A stretch of 30,656 nt of DNA from SURF-24 sp964537965 (lineage in GTDB: Bacteria > Bacteroidota > Ignavibacteria > Ignavibacteriales > SURF-24), in the NCBI GenBank assembly GCA_964537965.1, contig CAZIDB010000024.1, positions 1 through 30,656 of the forward strand. Direction: 5' to 3'. Under the pieces are notes generated by a model. That model saw only the letters and a list, made by a program, of their open reading frames with translations. It did not search any database and was not told the DNA's origin. The position numbers were made by a program, and so were the translations under genes. This document shows, one piece after another, positions 23,404 through 30,656 of this stretch (its first letter is position 1; each line of letters opens with the position of its first letter).

Positions 23404-25878
23404 TTATTTTACCACAATCATTTTACGGATGCTGTTATAATTCTTTCCGTTATTTAAATCAACAGCATCAATCTTGTATAAGTAAATTCCAGACGAAAAA
23501 TTGCCTGCATCAAATTCAACCTGGTTATATCCTGCATTCACATTTTGATCTACTAATTTTACGAGTTGTTGACCAAGCAGGTTATAAACGGCAATTTTTA
23601 CCTTGCAGTCCACAGGTAAATTATATTTTATTTTTGTAACCGGATTAAACGGATTCGGAAAGTTTTGATAAAGTGCAAAACCATTTGGTATTGAGTTGGT
23701 TTTAATCTGTAGAATTTCAATTGCTGTGTTACTAATTATATACTTCTCTCCGTTCTTAAGTACACTATTAATTATTTTACCGTTGATCTTATCTGTTATT
23801 ATTAATTCAACACCATATACCTGAATTGTAACCGGATATTCGGCAGAATTTAATTTAATTTCTTTTACTTCTGCATCTAATTTTTCAACTGATCTGTCAG
23901 AGGCAAATCTTATATCAAAAATTCCTTTAGGTGGAATCGGTGGCAATTCATATTTGTTAAATTCAATTTCGCTATTTGAAAGATATAAATTTACGACTCT
24001 TCCCTGTGCATCAGTAAATTTAATTCTGGGCCAGCTGGTTTCAATTTCGGGACAATTAAAAACCTGGTTTTTTCCTGCAGCAGCAGATAAACTAATTTCT
24101 CCTGTCTGACTGGATTTTATCCAATAACCTTTTCCGCTTTCAAGAGTACTTGCAGTAACATAACCATTATTGTAACCGAAGAATTGTGAAGTCAAAATTC
24201 CGGCAGGTTCGGTATTTAAAGTTGCAACCTGCAAATCATTTTCAAAAATACCAATTATATTCCATCCTGTATTCAAAATAATCTTTCCCGTACTTTTATC
24301 TCCGCATATTTTCACAGTATCACCCGAACCAAATTTAAGCCAATATCCTTTTGCAAGTTCGAATGAATTTGTAGTAGTGTATCCATTGTTATAACCAAAT
24401 GCCTGTGATGTCGCACCAGGGAATAAACCAGTAACACTAACATCATTCGGTAATACAGGCAGGGATAAAATATTCCAGCCATTTTTTAATTCAACATCTG
24501 CGCATAATGTTGTTTGTTCAGGAGTAAATTTCCAGAGGTCATTAGAATAATTAGAAACGCTATCAGCATCAATAGACCACCCACCGAAAATCCAGAAGTT
24601 TCCGGCTTTATCAATCCATGCACCAGGAAGTAGTCTTCCTCCAGGATTATTAGTCATATCAGCAGTGCCCTGTACACCATAAATTCCTTTTTGATTAATT
24701 AGAGTACTTCCTTTCATCCAGGTCCATTGATTTGAATTTATGTTATAATTCCAAAGATCGTTCTGTCTTCCTTCATCAATTGATGAACTTCCATATCCTT
24801 CTCCTCCGAATATCCAGAAGTCTCCGATTTTATCTTTCCAGCCTTTAAGATAATATCTGCCACCCGGAGTATTAGCAGGATCAGGAACTCCAATGGTTCC
24901 ATAAACACCATTTTGTATAACAAGACCGGTTCCATTGACCCAAGTCCAATTATTTGTACTGGTATTATATTTCCACAATAGATCAATTATACCAAAAGCA
25001 GGCAAATATCCCATACCACCAAACAACCACAAATTTCCTTGGTTATCTGTCCAGCCTACAGAACCTGAACTTGAGCATGGATAAATATATGAATTTTCAA
25101 CACCTTTATTATACCAAGAACCACTTGCATTAATAAAATTATCTCCCTTCATCCATGTCCAGGTATTATCACTTACATTATATTTCCATAGATCGTTAAA
25201 ATAACCAACCGACCCGGAGCCATTGCCATAGCCACCATATAACCAGAGGTTACCTTCCAAATCTGTCCAGGTAGTTGAATTGCCTCTTGCACCAGGTGTA
25301 TTATTGATGTCTGCTACACCTTTTGTACCGTAAATACTTTCCTGATTTTTTGTAGCACTGCCTTTCATCCAGGTCCACAAATTATTCTGTACGTCATATT
25401 TCCATAAGTCATTAAAGTATCCATATCCTGAAGTCATAAAACTATATCCGCCGAATAACCAAAAGTTTCCATCTTTATCGATCCAACCAACTGCACTTTC
25501 TTTACCTCCGGGATAATTTGAAGGAGCAGCAACTCCTTTTACTCCATGATTTCCGGTATCATTGGGAACGGTACTCCCATTAATCCAAATCCAGTTATTA
25601 GTACTCACATCATATTTCCAAAGATCGTTTGCCCTTCCATACATACCTACCAAATAAGAATCACCTCCGAACATCCATAAATTACCATTTACATCAGTCC
25701 AGGTTACAGGTGCCCATCTACCACCAGGATTATTAGCAGGATCCGGAATACCTTTAGTACCAAATACTGCCCATCGTGAACCGGATTTGTTTCCTTTCAT
25801 CCATGTCCATTGCTGTGCAGTTGATATCGTTAATAAAAAGGAAATTAGAATTATGAGTGAAAGTATTGTTCTTTTCAT
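23404..25878 (-). CDS. Secreted six-repeat kelch protein with paired GWNI modules and T9SS domain
   Basis: Start chosen at the ATG at 25878, because GAGG (25885-25888) lies 6 nt upstream and a clean signal peptide follows (MKRTILSLIILISFLLTISTAQ); an upstream ATG at 25899 would add seven residues. Counted from 25899, kelch-like repeats begin with W-T-W-M-K-G-type motifs at 31, 103, 175, 247, 318 and 392 (period about 72), each with G-x-x-W-x-x-x-G-N-x-W-x-F-G-G and N-D-L-W-K-Y. Six repeats would form a beta-propeller. Two homologous modules follow, beginning GWNILSL (474) and GWNIIG (545), each with FGYNNGY and GKGYWLK/GYWIK. The C-terminus is a T9SS domain (QNFPNPFNP, VYNLLGQQL, GIYLYKID). 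No galactose-oxidase copper ligands are recognised. It is probably a surface binding or adhesion protein; its link with the sugar locus is positional only. Confidence 0.82.
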   Translation of the reverse strand: MKRTILSLIILISFLLTISTAQQWTWMKGNKSGSRWAVFGTKGIPDPANNPGGRWAPVTWTDVNGNLWMFGGDSYLVGMYGRANDLWKYDVSTNNWIWINGSTVPNDTGNHGVKGVAAPSNYPGGKESAVGWIDKDGNFWLFGGYSFMTSGYGYFNDLWKYDVQNNLWTWMKGSATKNQESIYGTKGVADINNTPGARGNSTTWTDLEGNLWLYGGYGNGSGSVGYFNDLWKYNVSDNTWTWMKGDNFINASGSWYNKGVENSYIYPCSSSGSVGWTDNQGNLWLFGGMGYLPAFGIIDLLWKYNTSTNNWTWVNGTGLVIQNGVYGTIGVPDPANTPGGRYYLKGWKDKIGDFWIFGGEGYGSSSIDEGRQNDLWNYNINSNQWTWMKGSTLINQKGIYGVQGTADMTNNPGGRLLPGAWIDKAGNFWIFGGWSIDADSVSNYSNDLWKFTPEQTTLCADVELKNGWNILSLPVLPNDVSVTGLFPGATSQAFGYNNGYTTTNSFELAKGYWLKFGSGDTVKICGDKSTGKIILNTGWNIIGIFENDLQVATLNTEPAGILTSQFFGYNNGYVTASTLESGKGYWIKSSQTGEISLSAAAGKNQVFNCPEIETSWPRIKFTDAQGRVVNLYLSNSEIEFNKYELPPIPPKGIFDIRFASDRSVEKLDAEVKEIKLNSAEYPVTIQVYGVELIITDKINGKIINSVLKNGEKYIISNTAIEILQIKTNSIPNGFALYQNFPNPFNPVTKIKYNLPVDCKVKIAVYNLLGQQLVKLVDQNVNAGYNQVEFDAGNFSSGIYLYKIDAVDLNNGKNYNSIRKMIVVK

Positions 25879-26035
25879 GACAGACCTCGCAAAAAACATT
25901 TTGAAAATTCATTAAGTGAATTTCTTATTTAAGCACGATCATCTGCAGGGGGTATAAGTTGAAAGTAAAGTTAATTTTTAGAATTTATTTTGTCAAGCAT
26001 TTCAAATTTAAAACAAGTAGAAATACTTTAAATGA

Positions 26036-28624
26036 TTACTGGGCAAGGTAAACTGATCCAATTTCAAAAACTGTACTATTTGTATTCTCTTTATTACAGA
26101 CAACCTGTATGAATTCGAGTTTATCTATTAAATCTTTAACATTTAAGATACAATTCTTTTTAGTCCAGGTTTTTGGTAAAAACTTTGGATATGAATTTGG
26201 CAATATCAATGCTTCAGAAGGAATAAACTTTTCAATCGGTATTATTTTTTTTTGCCAGGAATCCGATAATTTTACTTCATAGCTATAGCAGTCAGCATCT
26301 GAGGTAATCAAATTTATTTTTAATGCTTTAGTTGAATTGTTAGCTGACTTGCAATTAATGATAATATTTTTATAAACACCCTTAGAATCTTTAATTACCT
26401 TTGCAAGTTTTGAAATGTTATTTTGAATTGCAAACGGTGTAGTCTGATTCCCTGAAAATTTAACATCAGCTTTTAAGATATCATTCATCAATTCAGGGCT
26501 ATGTTTATATTCAATGTTGTATTTAAGATTCTCAGAATAAAAAGGAAATACTAAATCTTTCCTGTCTCGTACAGGATCAAAAAGTTTTACTGGAGAATCT
26601 TTGCTAAGTACGTCAACTGTCCAGAAATTTTCCTTTGGAAAGTCCCAACTTTCCGGTGAAGATTTTATTCCTCCCGGATATGTAATGAAATCTTTGCCGT
26701 CATCGATGGTAACACAATATTCAAGTTTACCTGATGAGACAATTCCGGATCGCTTATTCAGAAAATATTTAAACCCTTCAGCCTTTTCCAATTTGTATTT
26801 TTCAAATCCTCTCCAGCTTAATCTTTTAACAAACAGATAAATGTCTTTTATTTTTTTATTACTGGCGACTCTGAATTCAAACTCCAATAGATTATCTTCA
26901 ATTAAAAATGGCTTTGAATTATTTACAATATAAATTTCATCTGAATTAGAATCAGGCAGGTATAATCCTTCAAGAAACTTTTCTTTCTTTACTTTATATT
27001 CTTTAAGTGATTTTAAATTCACTTTATCACCAACTAATAAATACACTCCTGGTTTAATAATGAATGAATTCTTATTGACAACAGGATTAAAATCATTCCC
27101 AAAATTGATGGATGCAACCTTAAAGTCATTACCAAGATCAGGTAATTCAATTTTCATCTGTCTTTCAATCCAGAATAATTTGGATATTTGTCTGCTTAAG
27201 CTTACAGAACCAAACGGATCACTTAACCATAGAACATCGGGATAAACTTCCACCCGCCAGATTCCATCCTGTAACTTATCTATAAAATAAGAACCTGTAC
27301 CATCATATTTTATAAGCGGAGAGTTGCCAACCCCGGCTATATGCTTTAATTGCTTAACTTCTGCTGGAATAGTGTTGGTTGAATTTGAATAGTAAAATTC
27401 TTCGTTCGTATTTAATTCGCTTAAATCTTCAGGACAACTAACCCTGACAGAATCAAAAAGATTATTTGCAGGATAATCCCCGAAAGATTTATTCCTGGGA
27501 ATTCTTGTGAATGCTTTTGCTGCAATCAATAAACTAATTACTTTGGAAGGAGTATAAAGTAAATTCAAATAGTGCGTTGGATATTCTGTATTGCTCCATG
27601 CAATTTGAACTGGATCATAACTGAACATTGCTGCAAACTGCATTCCTGCTTCCCTGTAACTTCTTGCCATTGCAGGATAAATGTAACTTCCTCCTACATC
27701 AGCAGCATCAAACTCGTAAACCATTTTAGCTTTCTTATTAAATTCCCGGACATTCTCTGAAGGAATTTTATACTTATTTACATTCACAAGATAATTTCCT
27801 TCAAGCATTTTATTATGAACCAAACCAGTTGGGTACCACTGAAATGTTATTCCTTCTGCTTTGGATTTTGTTACAGCGTTTGCCTGCTCATCATTCCAGT
27901 TTTCACTGATGTTGTAAAAAATAGGTTTTGCAAAACCAGAATTGCGTATAATATCATACATCTCATTTATATATTCAGTCACCTGTAAAGTATCTTTAGG
28001 ATGGAATGGTTCATTAATTATTTCCATCGCAATTATTGAAGGATCATACTTATAAGGATGCTTATTGTATTTATTAATATGATTAAGAAATTGTTTTATA
28101 TAATTTCTCTCAGCTTCCCTTGCCTTTGGATTTGTAACTAATTCCAGTTTCGGATACACTTGAGAGAATCCCGGAGTTTCAATATCCGGTTCAGGCCATC
28201 CTGTTCCCCACCACGCAATTGGTGTAAGAATAGTTTTAATTCCGCTTTCAGAAAGTTTATTTAGCAGGTAATCTAAAAGTTCAAGGTGTTCATTCTCAAG
28301 AAGATTTCCATTACGATCAGATATTTCCCTATCCCACACATGAATACGAAAAGCATTCAATCCAAGACGAACCATATGAGTAATATCCAGGTCAATAGCT
28401 TGCTTTAAGGATAAGTTTAATTTTTTATGAGCGCGATATGAATAGGCAAAAGGAACAGTATAATTCACTCCGAATAAAGCTACTTCTTCATTGCTTCCTA
28501 TCCAGCGCATAACACCGGACGTATCAATGAAAACATACTGATTCTTACTTTTTTCCTGAGCAAATATTTGCAGCACAATTACAAAACTAAAAAGAAGTAT
28601 TAGCTTTAATGATTTCATAATCAT
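26036..28624 (-). CDS. Secreted clan GH-A glycoside hydrolase (GH5-like; GH147 a candidate)
   Basis: 862 aa with a signal peptide (MKSLKLILLFSFVIVLQIFAQ). The N-terminal half is a TIM barrel of clan GH-A: LGLNAFRIHVWD (about 88-99), acid/base E205 in AMEIINEPFHP, and nucleophile E304 in KMVYEFDAADVGG. A beta-rich middle follows (about 400-560) and a C-terminal module (about 730-862) that resembles a CBM11/CIA30-type carbohydrate-binding jelly roll. There is no T9SS domain. It overlaps the GH53 stop by 4 nt (28621-28624), so the two are translationally coupled; a second ATG six bases on is a possible start. Family assignment is uncertain. The length and the GH53 partner recall GH147 beta-galactosidases from Bacteroides galactan loci, from memory, but GH5 or an unclassified family are equally possible. 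The probable role is to trim galactan products. Confidence 0.78.
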   Translation of the reverse strand: MIMKSLKLILLFSFVIVLQIFAQEKSKNQYVFIDTSGVMRWIGSNEEVALFGVNYTVPFAYSYRAHKKLNLSLKQAIDLDITHMVRLGLNAFRIHVWDREISDRNGNLLENEHLELLDYLLNKLSESGIKTILTPIAWWGTGWPEPDIETPGFSQVYPKLELVTNPKAREAERNYIKQFLNHINKYNKHPYKYDPSIIAMEIINEPFHPKDTLQVTEYINEMYDIIRNSGFAKPIFYNISENWNDEQANAVTKSKAEGITFQWYPTGLVHNKMLEGNYLVNVNKYKIPSENVREFNKKAKMVYEFDAADVGGSYIYPAMARSYREAGMQFAAMFSYDPVQIAWSNTEYPTHYLNLLYTPSKVISLLIAAKAFTRIPRNKSFGDYPANNLFDSVRVSCPEDLSELNTNEEFYYSNSTNTIPAEVKQLKHIAGVGNSPLIKYDGTGSYFIDKLQDGIWRVEVYPDVLWLSDPFGSVSLSRQISKLFWIERQMKIELPDLGNDFKVASINFGNDFNPVVNKNSFIIKPGVYLLVGDKVNLKSLKEYKVKKEKFLEGLYLPDSNSDEIYIVNNSKPFLIEDNLLEFEFRVASNKKIKDIYLFVKRLSWRGFEKYKLEKAEGFKYFLNKRSGIVSSGKLEYCVTIDDGKDFITYPGGIKSSPESWDFPKENFWTVDVLSKDSPVKLFDPVRDRKDLVFPFYSENLKYNIEYKHSPELMNDILKADVKFSGNQTTPFAIQNNISKLAKVIKDSKGVYKNIIINCKSANNSTKALKINLITSDADCYSYEVKLSDSWQKKIIPIEKFIPSEALILPNSYPKFLPKTWTKKNCILNVKDLIDKLEFIQVVCNKENTNSTVFEIGSVYLAQ

Positions 28625-30656
28625 TTCATCAGGATTAGTTTAATTGATTTGTCCAATCCTCCTGCATCAATTCTTGCGATATAAATTCCTGAGGTTAAGT
28701 CATTGGCATTCCAGGTTACAGAATGTAAACCTGGTTTCTTTATTCCGGATTCTAATGTGCTAACAAGTTCGCCCAAACTATTATAAATCTTCAGCGTAAC
28801 ATAAGTCTCTTTGGAAATTGAAAAGCTAATTGATGTAACCGGATTAAAAGGATTCGGGTAATTCTGGTACAAATTAAATCTATAAGGATTAGGATGATTA
28901 TCATTTTCAATTGAAGTAACTGTTTTTCTATCATTAAAAAACTTCCATACTAGTGTAGTATCTGATACAGGAAAATTAAAAAAGCGATTTTCGATTCCGG
29001 ATTCCCATCCGCTGAAAGAACTATTCTCAATAAAGAATTTATATTTTATCTGTGTTCCGGTTGTAATTTTATTTTTGGGAAAGTATGCTATTCCGAACCA
29101 GAACGAGTTTGTTGCAACACTATTTAATTCTTTAGTCAGAATGATTTTGCTTTCATTCCATGATAGTATACCGGCAGAATTTATTTCATCACCACGAACA
29201 GTAATCGGTCCATTTACATCTGCATTAAAAATACTTGCTTTAATCAGATCAGAAACATTTACCCTGAACAACACAGCAATTGAATCCTCTTTTGGAATTA
29301 AAGGAGTAAAATATTGCTGTACATAATTTCCGGTTGAGTTATAAAATTGTAACTGGAGTGTAGTATCATTATTGCCGGCATAAAATAAACGCGCATTTAA
29401 ACTACTGTTATTAAAGGGAGTAATCGGGCCTTCCCAGCCTAAACGTAAAAATGTTGCCTTGCTTTTTGTATGACCTGTCCAGATTTTAAAGTTAAGCATA
29501 TCACCGGGATACATTTGGAATTCATGTTCCCAGTAATCACCACCAACATTTTTTAAAATCAAAGTTGATGTTGCATCCCACGTTACAGATTCACCGCTTG
29601 GTAATAGGCTGGAACTGATTCCTGTTACTTCACCTCTAACTTGTACAACTCCAGTAGGTTTTAATGTATCATAGTTTGTAGAAGTGTTAAATCTCAGTTT
29701 CACTTTTACAGTTTTGAGGCTGTCAATATTTCTGAAAGCATTAATTGATTCCAGTACTTCACCATTAAAATCAAAAGTAGTTAGGTTTTCCCAGCCTGAA
29801 CCAAGCGGTTGAACAGAAATATATGATGGTTCCCAGTAGAAAAAACCTACTCCTTTTCCATTAGGTGTTTGCTTTATCAGTTTAACAAGATTGATCAAAT
29901 AATCTTTCTGTCCTTTAATAGTTGCAGGATAACCCTGCAAAAGTGTTGTACCGGAACCAACGATATTACCCATTCCATCATTTTCGTATTGAGTCGTCCA
30001 TGGATATGCAGTTTCGGCTATAATAATTTCTTTCCCATATCTTGTGGCAAGATCATTCATATTGGTTGTTAGTTTTGATAGTGTTCCATGCCACCATGGA
30101 TAATAAGAAAGTCCGATAACATCAAATTCAACGTTTTGAGAAAGAAGCCGGTTATAAAAATAAACTGAACCGCTGTTGTCTCCACCACGATCTATATGAA
30201 TCATTATTTTAACAGGAGAAGAATCAGCAGCATCCTTAACTCCATTAATTCCTGCTTTAACAAGATCTGCAAATTTAACCAGTTGTTCATTCTGATCACC
30301 GGCATTATAAAGTTTTCCATCAGGCCACAACATTCCACCGGTAATTTCATTACCAACCTGAACCATATCAGGAATAGAATTCTGGTTTTTCAAAGCAGTA
30401 ATAACATTTTTTGTGTAAGTATAAACGCTGTCCTTAAGAACATCAAATGTTAGATTTGCCCAGGCTGCCGGTTTTGTTTGTTTACCGGGATCTGCCCAGG
30501 AATCCGAGTAATGGAAATCCAAAAGAAATTTAAACCCTTTTTCTTTAATTCTTTTTGCATAGTCCAGAGTTTCTTTGAACCCGCAATAACCATCTGGCGG
30601 TGTGTGCCAGATACGAAGACGAATGTAATTAACTCCGTTTTCTTTAAAGATATCCA
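28621..30656 (-). CDS. GH53 endo-beta-1,4-galactanase, 5' end cut by window edge, with T9SS domain
   Basis: The frame is open to the right edge: translation of 30656-30523 gives family sequence (GVNYIRLRIWHTPP, AKRIKEKGFKFLLDFHYSD), so the gene starts beyond the window and a TTG at 30522 is not the start. The acid/base glutamate is in MVQVGNEITGG (codon 30348-30346) and the nucleophile is in IIIAETAYPW (codon 30015-30013). WADPGKQTKPAAW is the GH53 signature. After the barrel (ending near AFRNIDS) come two beta-sandwich modules (VQVRGEVTGIS... and PITVRGDEINSAG...) that look like relatives of each other, then a T9SS domain (QNYPNPFNP, IYNSLGELV, GIYIARIDAG). It cuts beta-1,4-galactan in pectin side chains outside the cell. 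It is coupled by an ATGA overlap to the clan GH-A enzyme. Confidence 0.92.
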   Translation of the reverse strand, partial: DIFKENGVNYIRLRIWHTPPDGYCGFKETLDYAKRIKEKGFKFLLDFHYSDSWADPGKQTKPAAWANLTFDVLKDSVYTYTKNVITALKNQNSIPDMVQVGNEITGGMLWPDGKLYNAGDQNEQLVKFADLVKAGINGVKDAADSSPVKIMIHIDRGGDNSGSVYFYNRLLSQNVEFDVIGLSYYPWWHGTLSKLTTNMNDLATRYGKEIIIAETAYPWTTQYENDGMGNIVGSGTTLLQGYPATIKGQKDYLINLVKLIKQTPNGKGVGFFYWEPSYISVQPLGSGWENLTTFDFNGEVLESINAFRNIDSLKTVKVKLRFNTSTNYDTLKPTGVVQVRGEVTGISSSLLPSGESVTWDATSTLILKNVGGDYWEHEFQMYPGDMLNFKIWTGHTKSKATFLRLGWEGPITPFNNSSLNARLFYAGNNDTTLQLQFYNSTGNYVQQYFTPLIPKEDSIAVLFRVNVSDLIKASIFNADVNGPITVRGDEINSAGILSWNESKIILTKELNSVATNSFWFGIAYFPKNKITTGTQIKYKFFIENSSFSGWESGIENRFFNFPVSDTTLVWKFFNDRKTVTSIENDNHPNPYRFNLYQNYPNPFNPVTSISFSISKETYVTLKIYNSLGELVSTLESGIKKPGLHSVTWNANDLTSGIYIARIDAGGLDKSIKLILMK

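Noticed and set aside
23404..25878. Kelch protein as galactose oxidase
   Set aside because: The copper ligands and the Cys-Tyr arrangement are not seen; only propeller repeats are present.
30517..30522. TTG at 30522 as the start of GH53
   Set aside because: The 44 codons upstream encode conserved GH53 sequence up to the window edge.

Overview
The window reads like part of a carbohydrate-degradation locus from an Ignavibacteria/Ignavibacteriales-type bacterium (Bacteroidota-Chlorobi side). The evidence is AT-rich DNA and six secreted proteins carrying the type IX secretion (T9SS) type A sorting-domain signature in its typical Ignavibacteria form (Q-N-Y/F-P-N-P-F-N-P, then a V-Y-N/D-x-L-G-Q/R segment and a final G-I-Y-x-Y...K-K segment). 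The TonB-dependent receptor has an N-terminal carboxypeptidase-regulatory-like domain. Assignment below class level is not possible by eye.

All genes but one lie on the minus strand, so the window is best read from right to left. Right end (30656-26036): a GH53 endo-beta-1,4-galactanase, cut by the window edge, translationally coupled to a large secreted clan GH-A hydrolase; this looks like a galactan module. 25878-23404: a secreted six-repeat kelch protein. 23342-20692: the only plus-strand gene (NTF2/SnoaL-like, 22851-23342), divergent from a coupled pair made of a metallo-beta-lactamase-fold lipoprotein and a secreted GATase1-like protein. 20435-18377: a SDR-type fructuronate reductase (uxuB) and mannonate dehydratase (uxuA), the hexuronate branch. 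18057-17023: a LacI-family regulator with two matching CG-centred operators, one before itself and one before the next operon. 16768-13404: a cytoplasmic GH3 glycosidase and a GPH-family sugar:cation symporter. 13227-5781: a TonB-dependent receptor, a beta-helix T9SS protein and a tandem-repeat T9SS protein. 5579-1: a tight operon of GH35 (DUF5597-type), CE4 deacetylase, GH30 (subfamily-8-like glucuronoxylanase) and a GH10 xylanase cut by the left edge.

Read together, the left and middle parts form a coherent acetylated-glucuronoxylan system. CE4 would remove acetyl groups. GH30 and GH10 would cut the backbone outside the cell. The TonB receptor and the GPH symporter would carry oligosaccharides inward, and cytoplasmic GH3 would finish them. 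UxuB and UxuA would channel side-chain uronic acid to 2-keto-3-deoxygluconate. There is no SusD homologue; the beta-helix and repeat proteins beside the receptor are candidates for surface glycan capture. No alpha-glucuronidase, glucuronate isomerase or xylose isomerase is seen here.

Two runs of exactly 100 N (7136-7235 and 15487-15586) interrupt two genes. In both, the reading frame on the two sides does not fit a 100-base gap, so these are fixed-size assembly placeholders and the genes are probably intact. I saw no tRNA, rRNA, CRISPR array or transposase.
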